A stretch of DNA of 5,362 nucleotides from Candidatus Methanomethylophilaceae archaeon (lineage in GTDB: Archaea; Thermoplasmatota; Thermoplasmata; Methanomassiliicoccales; Methanomethylophilaceae). The stretch's first letter is position 1, and the number at the start of each line of letters is the position of its first letter. The translations under genes were made by a program, and so were the position numbers. The notes beneath the pieces were generated by a model that saw nothing but the letters and a program-made list of their open reading frames with translations, was not told the DNA's origin and made no database searches. The stretch is taken from positions 1 through 5,362 of the forward strand of contig JALNYB010000088.1 in the NCBI GenBank assembly GCA_023230065.1, in the 5' to 3' direction. This document shows positions 1-5,362 of this stretch, one piece after another.

Positions 1-33
1 CCAGATTTCAAGACAAAAGGACCTAAGATCTGA

Positions 34-2778
34 TCAATCCCAGAAACGTTTTGTTTTCGCGTATTGTATTTCAGCATTCATTATTTCTCTGAGGAAGTCA
101 TCTTCTTCTGAATGCATGCTTCTCAAGATCCTGGATGCGGCATCTGGTCCGATACCTCTTCCGGCAAGCGCCATCGCAGCCCTTCCGCCGTATTCGTTTA
201 CGATATTCGCATTCCGGGAGACTCTCATTGCATCTTTTTTATCTTGATCGGAGCGGGCTGTCATCTTCACTGCTTTGATGCTTTCACGTTCGTAACTTTT
301 CAGCAGGGCGATCATATTTCCACCACATTTTGGACAGATGAAACGTTTAGGGGCGTTTGCAACACGCACTCTCCACTGTGTTGTGCAGTTCAGACATGAT
401 GCGAACAGAGTTTCGTCTTCTATTCTTTTCTTTAGAGCTACAAGTATAGCATGATCCGCACGTACAGGTTGCATTAATTCCTTGGATCTGACGATACCTT
501 CCAAACCAATTGGGGATATTCCGCACATCTCCAATTTTATTTTACCTTCGGAGATCATCGAGATCACAAATTCTGTGTTCTTAATGTCCAGATCTTCCCA
601 TAATACGACATTCAGTGCTTCATTGTACGCAGGTGTATTCATGTGCAGGTCGAAAAGTCTTCCGAAGTTCATGTAACGGTGATCTGCACCCTTTTCTATT
701 ATACCGAATTTTTTTGCAACGTGGACGAATCTCCACTTAAGATATGTGGAATTGAGAATGGTGATCCTTGCCAGAGCTTCGATGGTTCCAGGTTTTATAT
801 TTTTGAATGTATCCAGCATTACTTTTTTATCTATGTTCCTAGGCAGTTCCAGAATTACACGATATGCATCTGTGGAGACGCCGATACTTTCCCCTAAACG
901 TGCAGTTAGAAGTGCCGAATAGATCTTTCCTATTGTTTCGTTTACTTTGCTTCCAAAACAGCAGTTTAGTATTGCAAGTCTGTCCCCGATTTCTAAGGTC
1001 ACGGTCTCGTCGGTTGGCATAGGCCATTTTTCTAATTGTTCATTAAGATATCCTTTCACTTTGTTGCGGCAGTTTTCGTCTCCGGGATATATCTCGAAGT
1101 TCATTTTACGGCGCATTCTGCCGACCTCCATCGCAACTTCGAATGGGACAGGGATATCAGAGCCCGTCCAAGAAGGAACAGAACCCACATCTTTTGCCTC
1201 TTCCACTAAGAGTTCATCTTCGCGCATTTCTACGATACGCCACGTACGTCCTTTGGCAATGAACATTGCAAACGGTTCTGCGAATGTTGCTACGAAACTT
1301 TCGTCGAGGGTACCGATTATAGCTCTGGTGCTGATGTCTCTAATAAGATATGTGCGTTCATCAGGAATCATGGAGATGTTGTTGAAAAAATACTCCATTC
1401 CCTTTTTCGAACGTGATATTGTTCCGTCATCTTCCCATAGCATTCTTATGCCCTTGAGTTGTTCGATGACGTCATCCATGTCTTTTTGCGTAAGGTCCTT
1501 GAATGGATGGGTTCTTCTAAAGATCGTGTATGCTTCATCCTTGGTGTATCTGCTTACCATGGTCATAGCGATTATTTGGTTTGCAAGTACAGAAAGAGGA
1601 TTTGGTCTTCCTTTGTAATATTCTAATTCTTTCGCATCGCTTTTTCTGGCAACGACCATAGCTTCTGCCACTTCATCGGGTGCGGTTGCCAGTATCACGG
1701 ATATTATCTTCTCTCCGATCTTATGTCCTGCACGACCGGCACGTTGGATCATTCTCGATACTTCTCTCGGTGAATTGTACTGAATGACAAGGTCTGCAGA
1801 ACCGATATCGATACCCAACTCCAAGGATGATGTGCATATTACGGCTTTGAGGTCTTGATTTTTGAAGCGGTCTTCTAGGTCCATTCTATTTTCCTTTGAA
1901 AGAGAACCGTGATGTACATCGATGGATATATTTTCGTCCCACATGTGATATCTGGCTGCCAGCCATTCGGCCGTCTCACGTGTGTTCACAAAAAATAGAG
2001 TGGATCTTCCTGCTTCTATCATTTCTCTTGCCCGTTTCATTACAGCAAGTATTTCAGGGTCACTTTGGAGTTTATCCATAAGAGCAGAATCATTTTCGTC
2101 TGGAACAGGGCATTCAACACGGATATCAAAATCACGATATGTATCATGTTTGCAGACGATAACCTCTCTTTTAGAACCAGCTAGGAAATCTCTGACATTA
2201 TCTATGTCTCCTACTGTTGCGGACAATCCGATCCTTTGGTATTCTCCGTTAAGAGCAACTAATCTTTCTAAAGCGACGCTTAGTTGAGCGCCCCTTTCGT
2301 TGCTTGCAAGCTCATGTATCTCATCGACAACGACCCATTCAATATGTTTTAGATGTTCTCTTAAGCGTTTTCCTGTGAATAATACTTGGAGTGTCTCCGG
2401 AGTTGTGATAAGGATCTCAGGAGGTTTTTGTGATTGTTTGTTTCTGTCAGATTGAGAGGTATCTCCGTGTCTTACTCCAACGGTAATCTTCAGAGCTTTG
2501 CCATAATCTTCCATTCTTTTGAGCATATCCCTATTCAATGCTCTCAGCGGAGTTATGTAGAGGCATCTGATTCCAGGTTTTCCTTTGCTCTTATATATAC
2601 TGTCATAAATTGGGAGCATGGCGGCTTCAGTTTTTCCGATACCGGTGGGTGCGACCAACAATACATTCTTTCCTTTGGAAATCTTAGGAATGGCATCTTT
2701 TTGAGGGTCCGTTGGTTCAATGATTCCTCTGCTATTCAATACAGAGATTAGTTCTGGACAAATACCTTCAAAGGACAT
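34..2778 (-). CDS. lhr: Lhr-type ATP-dependent DExH helicase with C-terminal zinc motif
   Basis: Superfamily 2 helicase of 914 residues, complete from ATG to TGA. All core motifs are visible: Q-motif-like EPTDPQ (21-26), Walker A APTGIGKT (43-50), TPLRAL (76-81), TTPETL (125-130), DExH box DEIH (152-155), SAT (186-188), FFVNTRETAEWLA (262-274), the GIDIG motif V region (322-326) and motif VI QRAGRAGH (345-352). Two RecA-like domains therefore span about 15-390. A winged-helix segment (from about 390) and the Lhr-specific region follow. Near the C terminus CxxC pairs at 795/798 and 815/818 form a probable four-cysteine zinc site. Length and order match the archaeal Lhr family, whose members are linked to DNA repair or recombination and, for some, RNA metabolism. 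I cannot assign the aLhr subgroup or the substrate. The start is supported because the family motif spacing begins close to residue 1, but no Shine-Dalgarno precedes it: the 16 bases upstream are almost all T and A on the coding strand. The gene lies 47 bases downstream of the HdrD-like gene on the same strand. Confidence 0.95.
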   Translation of the reverse strand: MSFEGICPELISVLNSRGIIEPTDPQKDAIPKISKGKNVLLVAPTGIGKTEAAMLPIYDSIYKSKGKPGIRCLYITPLRALNRDMLKRMEDYGKALKITVGVRHGDTSQSDRNKQSQKPPEILITTPETLQVLFTGKRLREHLKHIEWVVVDEIHELASNERGAQLSVALERLVALNGEYQRIGLSATVGDIDNVRDFLAGSKREVIVCKHDTYRDFDIRVECPVPDENDSALMDKLQSDPEILAVMKRAREMIEAGRSTLFFVNTRETAEWLAARYHMWDENISIDVHHGSLSKENRMDLEDRFKNQDLKAVICTSSLELGIDIGSADLVIQYNSPREVSRMIQRAGRAGHKIGEKIISVILATAPDEVAEAMVVARKSDAKELEYYKGRPNPLSVLANQIIAMTMVSRYTKDEAYTIFRRTHPFKDLTQKDMDDVIEQLKGIRMLWEDDGTISRSKKGMEYFFNNISMIPDERTYLIRDISTRAIIGTLDESFVATFAEPFAMFIAKGRTWRIVEMREDELLVEEAKDVGSVPSWTGSDIPVPFEVAMEVGRMRRKMNFEIYPGDENCRNKVKGYLNEQLEKWPMPTDETVTLEIGDRLAILNCCFGSKVNETIGKIYSALLTARLGESIGVSTDAYRVILELPRNIDKKVMLDTFKNIKPGTIEALARITILNSTYLKWRFVHVAKKFGIIEKGADHRYMNFGRLFDLHMNTPAYNEALNVVLWEDLDIKNTEFVISMISEGKIKLEMCGISPIGLEGIVRSKELMQPVRADHAILVALKKRIEDETLFASCLNCTTQWRVRVANAPKRFICPKCGGNMIALLKSYERESIKAVKMTARSDQDKKDAMRVSRNANIVNEYGGRAAMALAGRGIGPDAASRILRSMHSEEDDFLREIMNAEIQYAKTKRFWD

Positions 2779-2818
2779 ATAAAAAAATAAAAGAACACTG
2801 AAGGTTCCTCTTCAATGT
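2779..2818 (-). terminator. Hairpin plus U-rich tract between the two genes
   Basis: In the minus-strand transcript, bases 2818-2810 (ACATTGAAG) pair with 2803-2795 (CTTCAGTGT) in a 9-bp stem with a 6-base loop. One pair is a G-U wobble that becomes a C-A mismatch on the plus strand, so the structure favours the minus-strand RNA. It is followed by a tract at 2794-2779 that is almost entirely U with two A interruptions. Archaeal RNA polymerase often stops at U-rich tracts even without a hairpin, so termination after the HdrD-like gene is plausible. The tract runs straight into the helicase start codon, so it could instead be a leader element controlling read-through. This is read by eye, with no folding energy calculated. 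Confidence 0.55.
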
Positions 2819-2825
2819 GAAATGT

Positions 2826-4547
2826 TTATCTCCTCTTCTTTTTTTTGAGAGCCTTGAGGTTATCTTTAACAGCTATACGGATTTCCGCTGCTTGATCTTC
2901 TCCGTCAGTAATTTCGTTCTCATCGAATCTGAGAATTGCCCATCCATCATCTTTCAGGGCAGCTTCATTTTCTTTAGATAGAGATTTGCTGACATAGACT
3001 GCTACTTTAGATTTTACGAAAGCGACAGGTACACAGCAATTTCCGTAGTCTCTTCTGCATCTCAGACCTTTATTCCATGAAGCTCTTCTAACGAGCGCCT
3101 CAGGTGAGTTGTCGGTGAAGGCATCATCATCGATGTAGTCTTCTACTTCATCGTTTTTGGTGGTGTCTTCTACAACCACACTGGTAACTTTTATTTTCTC
3201 AGGTTCTTGAATGACTGCAGAAATCTTGGCTTCAGGTCTTACTGCAATTGCCGCTTCCTGTTTGACCGCAGGTACTGCGGGTGCTGAAAGGGGTATTGCT
3301 TCAGATATCGGCTCGGCTTCTGCAGCCGGTTTGGCTGCTTCAATTCGTGCAGCCTTAGGTGTTTCAGTCTTGTCTTCAACAGGGGTAATAGGTTCTGTTA
3401 CTTTCAGAAGGATATCCGAAAGGTCCATGACCTTGATCTTGGAATTGATCTTTTTTGCTCCTTGTGAAAGGTTGGTGACACAGAATGGACAACAGGTAAC
3501 AATTATCTCGGCCCCTGTTTCCTCTGCATCTCTGACCCTTTCGGCAGCGACGTTGACTGCGAAGTCATTGTATTGGGATTTGTATCCTCCGCCTGCACCG
3601 CAACATCTAGAATTCTCTCTATTACGTTCCATTTCGATAAGTTCTATGCCCTTGATTTTCTTTAAGACATTTCTGGGTGCATCGAATACACCCATATGTC
3701 TTCCTAAGTGACATGGGTCGTGATATGTGACCTTTGCTTTGAATTCGTGGTTGAGCGGTAATTTTCTTGCACTTATCAGGTTCTCTACATATTGTGCGAA
3801 GTGATAGACATTCTGGCCAACCTTTGCATAGTATTTTCCGAAATCCGTGGACACGGTTTTGAAACATCCAGCACAGGTCATGACCATATCTTTTGCTCCC
3901 ATTCCGTCAGCTTTCTCAACAACCTTTTCTGCACACGCTAGAGAGAATTTATCATTTCCAGTTCTGAGAAGAGGAGATGAACAGCACCACTCGTCTTTAC
4001 CAAGGATGTTCATTTTTACTCCAGCTCTTGCCAGGACACGTGCTCCGTTTTGAGGTATACCCTGCTGTCTGTATGATCCTGTACATCCTGCGAAGAAGAT
4101 AACATCAGGCGTGTCTGATTTGGGTACATCTGCAGGCCACCAGTCCCCTCTATTTTTATCAGATTCCCCATATGGATTGTGGCATTCTGCAACTTTTGTG
4201 GCCATTCCTTTATGGGCAGGCATAGGCCCCACACCAGATTCTACGAACCATTTTCTGCATTCTTCCCAAAGTTCTACGAGAGGAATCTGTGCATGACAAA
4301 CCACTTCGCAGTTTCCACATCCAGTACATTTGTACATTGCGTCTATGAAGTATGGATTGAGTGAGACTTCTCTTTTGAGAACTCCATCCAGTGCGTCTGC
4401 TGCTGAAAGTTGGTTCAAATAATAAATTTTTCCTCTAGGAGTAACTGATTCCCACGGTGTTTGGTTATGTGCCTCACAGACACTAATACAGTAACCACAC
4501 TGGAGACAGGCAGTTAGAGCCTTCTGGATACGCGGCATGTTTGTCAT
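2826..4547 (-). CDS. hdrD: HdrD-like heterodisulfide reductase Fe-S subunit with extra C-terminal domain
   Basis: Predicted catalytic subunit of a CoM-S-S-CoB heterodisulfide reductase, or a close relative in the CCG-domain Fe-S oxidoreductases. Residues are numbered from ATG 4547 (573 residues). The N terminus carries two [4Fe-4S] ferredoxin motifs, C14/C17/C20/C24 and C74/C77/C80/C84. Two complete CCG motifs follow: C155, C188-C189, C225/C228, and C279, C315-C316, C353/C356. In the family these hold the non-cubane Fe-S clusters that cleave the disulfide. The core ends near 382, about where HdrD proteins normally stop. An Ala/Pro/Glu-rich linker (383-480) and a 90-residue domain ending in KKKKRR are extra; that domain resembles Vsr/DUF559 nuclease-like folds but lacks expected acidic residues. 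No transmembrane segment or signal peptide is visible. I chose ATG 4547 because GAGGT lies five bases upstream; ATG 4559 would add four residues and overlap that motif. No HdrE, HdrABC or F420H2 dehydrogenase gene is adjacent. Alternatives are GlpC, LutA or GlcF-like proteins, but two intact CCG motifs and the archaeal context favour HdrD. Confidence 0.85.
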   Translation of the reverse strand: MTNMPRIQKALTACLQCGYCISVCEAHNQTPWESVTPRGKIYYLNQLSAADALDGVLKREVSLNPYFIDAMYKCTGCGNCEVVCHAQIPLVELWEECRKWFVESGVGPMPAHKGMATKVAECHNPYGESDKNRGDWWPADVPKSDTPDVIFFAGCTGSYRQQGIPQNGARVLARAGVKMNILGKDEWCCSSPLLRTGNDKFSLACAEKVVEKADGMGAKDMVMTCAGCFKTVSTDFGKYYAKVGQNVYHFAQYVENLISARKLPLNHEFKAKVTYHDPCHLGRHMGVFDAPRNVLKKIKGIELIEMERNRENSRCCGAGGGYKSQYNDFAVNVAAERVRDAEETGAEIIVTCCPFCVTNLSQGAKKINSKIKVMDLSDILLKVTEPITPVEDKTETPKAARIEAAKPAAEAEPISEAIPLSAPAVPAVKQEAAIAVRPEAKISAVIQEPEKIKVTSVVVEDTTKNDEVEDYIDDDAFTDNSPEALVRRASWNKGLRCRRDYGNCCVPVAFVKSKVAVYVSKSLSKENEAALKDDGWAILRFDENEITDGEDQAAEIRIAVKDNLKALKKKKRR

Positions 4548-4552
4548 GGTAT

Positions 4553-4557
4553 ACCTC
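4553..4557 (-). promoter_or_regulatory. Shine-Dalgarno motif deciding the HdrD-like start
   Basis: The coding-strand sequence GAGGT lies five bases before the ATG at 4547 and matches the archaeal GGAGGTGAT consensus at five bases. The upstream in-frame ATG at 4559-4557 overlaps this motif and has no Shine-Dalgarno of its own. A third in-frame ATG at 4538 leaves the motif rather far away. The first ferredoxin motif begins 14 residues into the chosen protein, so any of the three starts would keep it intact. Confidence 0.6.
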
Positions 4558-4590
4558 ATTTTTCTGAAAAAGGGTTATTTTTCAAGCCCT

Positions 4591-4600
4591 TATTATAAGT
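4591..4600 (-). promoter_or_regulatory. Putative TATA box for the HdrD-like gene
   Basis: On the minus strand this reads ACTTATAATA, a fair match to an archaeal TATA element. A start of transcription some 26 bases downstream would fall near 4569, leaving a leader of about 22 bases that contains the GAGGT motif before ATG 4547. A second AT-rich candidate (TTAATATATG) lies near 4618-4627. An imperfect inverted repeat, AGGGTT at 4571-4576 against AAGCCCT at 4584-4590, sits between this box and the predicted transcription start, a position where a repressor could bind. All of this is by eye. Confidence 0.4.
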
Positions 4601-5076
4601 ATACAAGAAAGCAAACGCATATATTAAGGCTTTTAGAATTGGAGATGTGCCACTATACAATTTTTGATATGTTTTTAGAATATGCAAGCGGATCGGTTAG
4701 AATGGAAAATTTTAATCATTCGAAAAGAAAAAAAATCACAGCGTTCTCAACTTATGCATTTTTGCCTCTAAATTATTTTAAAAGTGACAAAGATTTAAAA
4801 TTATAGTAAGGCAAGGTACCCCAATATGTGATTTTGTTAACGATAATGTTTGAAATGTATTTAGAGGCCAGATGTGAGTAACTATAGTTCTTGGATTTGC
4901 CGTTTCATTCTCGATTATAGTTTTAAGTTTTGAACCATGTTAGAAAGAATGTTGTGGAGATGGTAAGTTATTGATTGTAATGATAATTAGATTGAAAGTG
5001 TCAAATTTGTTTCTTTATTACTTTGAAATAGTCGCGTCCGCAATAAGGCTAATAGTGTTGGGTTCAGAGAAAGGTA

Positions 5077-5112
5077 TTTTCAATAGTTGTTCGTATCTTT
5101 TCAATAGTTATT
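5077..5112 (+). repeat. Direct repeat of 15 bases at 21-base spacing
   Basis: TTTTCAATAGTTGTT at 5077-5091 recurs as TTTTCAATAGTTATT at 5098-5112, with 14 of 15 bases matching. The 21-base period is two turns of the DNA helix, so both copies face the same side, as in tandem sites for a regulator. The core AATAGT also appears at 5027-5032 and 5051-5056. In AT-rich DNA this could arise by chance or slippage. No regulator can be named. Confidence 0.45.
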
Positions 5113-5150
5113 GGTTGTAAAGCAGAGGTTAGAGCATATCGTTAATAAGT

Positions 5151-5360
5151 TTAACACCAAGCATTGATGGTTATTTTTGAGAATGTTAAGAAAAATGTGA
5201 TAATCTCAATGTTTCTTCGATTACATGACAATTTAGCCCACTGAGTTTTTGTAATAAAATATCTCAGTTGATTCTCGAGCATGTTCGCGACAACCATTCT
5301 GTAAGAAAGGTCTGTTCGGAATCTTAGAAAAATTTGATGGCCAGACAGTATGAAAAGACC
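5151..5360 (-). CDS. Possible 3' end of an unrecognised gene entering from the right edge
   Basis: A minus-strand frame is open from the window edge for 69 codons, to a TAA at 5153-5151. Internal ATGs occur about 21 and 26 codons in. The translation is rich in aromatic and basic residues (for example RYFITKTQWAKLS) and matches no family I can name. At this base composition a run of this length in one of six frames is not strongly unlikely, and no clear terminator follows the stop. The frame could be the end of a gene outside the window, a decayed gene, or chance. Confidence 0.2.
   Translation of the reverse strand, partial: GLFILSGHQIFLRFRTDLSYRMVVANMLENQLRYFITKTQWAKLSCNRRNIEIITFFLTFSKITINAWC
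5177..5209 (+). other. Weak imperfect hairpin in the intergenic region
   Basis: TTGAGA at 5177-5182 pairs with TCTCAA at 5204-5209. After one A-A mismatch the stem can extend by about five more pairs that include two G-U wobbles, wobbles that exist only if the plus strand is transcribed. No U-run follows directly, so it does not look like a terminator. It is weak and its energy was not computed. Confidence 0.25.
5240..5268. other. Inverted repeat in the intergenic region
   Basis: ACTGAG at 5240-5245 is the exact reverse complement of CTCAGT at 5263-5268. An inner TTTT (5247-5250) can pair with AAAA (5256-5259) across a small internal loop. It could be a protein-binding site or part of an RNA structure. 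It overlaps the open minus-strand frame at the window edge. The evidence is pattern only. Confidence 0.25.
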
Positions 5361-5362
5361 GC

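Larger units (their letters stand above)
4601..5362. other. Long AT-rich region with no supported gene
   Basis: About 760 bases beyond the HdrD-like promoter hold no gene I can recognise on either strand. Counting 4801-5220 by hand gives 90 G and 42 C, so about 31% GC, with a strong G excess on the plus strand. No tRNA T-loop, C/D-box pair, CRISPR repeat or transposase motif is evident. A plus-strand frame from 4537 to 4806 is open for 89 codons, but it begins inside the HdrD-like gene, runs antisense through its promoter and gives no familiar protein. Possible roles are a long leader or non-coding RNA for a gene beyond 5362, or decayed sequence. The repeat, hairpins and edge frame inside it are listed separately. 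Confidence 0.6.

Noticed and set aside
1..33. Terminator after the helicase gene
   Set aside because: CAGAT (2-6) and ATCTG (28-32) can pair, but the loop is long and the window ends before any U-rich tract could be seen.
947..1618. A 223-codon open frame on the plus strand
   Set aside because: It lies antisense within the helicase gene, whose full set of family motifs fixes the real frame. The translation is serine-rich with no recognisable domain, as expected for a shadow.
3211..3711. A 166-codon open frame on the plus strand
   Set aside because: It is antisense to the linker and second CCG domain of the HdrD-like gene. Its Ala/Ser-rich translation mirrors the linker codons.
34..4547. A joint defence or repair system made of the helicase plus the nuclease-like domain
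   Set aside because: The nuclease-like domain lacks the expected acidic residues and is fused to a metabolic Fe-S protein, and a terminator-like element separates the genes. Adjacency alone does not support a shared system.
4537..4806. An 89-codon plus-strand frame leading away from the HdrD-like start
   Set aside because: It starts within the opposite gene, crosses its probable promoter, has no visible Shine-Dalgarno and gives no familiar protein. I kept it only as a note in the intergenic entry.
4860..4930. tRNA or C/D-box RNA near the palindrome AACTATAGTT (4880-4889)
   Set aside because: No T-loop consensus, acceptor pairing or matched C and D boxes could be found. The 10-base palindrome alone is not enough.
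4560..5362. Replication origin
   Set aside because: The region is AT-rich with short repeats, but I see no origin recognition box pattern and no cdc6/orc gene beside it.

Overview
The window looks archaeal. It holds two complete genes, both read from the minus strand, followed by about 800 bases of AT-rich sequence with no gene I can support. The archaeal assignment rests on an Lhr-type DExH helicase with a C-terminal four-cysteine zinc motif, an HdrD-like iron-sulfur protein with two full CCG cysteine motifs, and a TATA-like box placed as in archaeal promoters. A stand-alone HdrD-type protein in a moderately AT-rich genome fits a methanogen or relative of the Thermoplasmata, such as Methanomassiliicoccales. 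This is an inference from gene content; no RNA gene in the window can confirm it.

Layout in transcription order, right to left. Positions 4560-5362 are non-coding or unassigned. The stretch is visibly more AT-rich than the genes, has a marked excess of G over C on the plus strand, and carries a 21-base-spaced direct repeat and two weak hairpins. The promoter-proximal part (about 4553-4600) holds a TATA-like box and a Shine-Dalgarno motif for the first gene. Positions 2826-4547 encode the HdrD-like protein, which has an unusual extension of about 190 residues: an Ala/Pro/Glu-rich linker and a C-terminal domain resembling a degenerate Vsr/DUF559-type nuclease fold. A 47-base gap (2779-2825) contains a hairpin followed by a U-rich tract. 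Positions 34-2778 encode the Lhr helicase, whose start codon directly abuts that U-rich tract.

The two genes have no obvious common pathway. The first is expected to act in thiol/disulfide electron transfer of energy metabolism, the second in DNA or RNA processing. They could be co-transcribed, but the terminator-like element between them argues for at least partial uncoupling. The most interesting point is the fusion of a redox Fe-S protein to what looks like a catalytically dead nuclease-like domain. I found no CRISPR array, tRNA, rRNA or recognisable mobile element.
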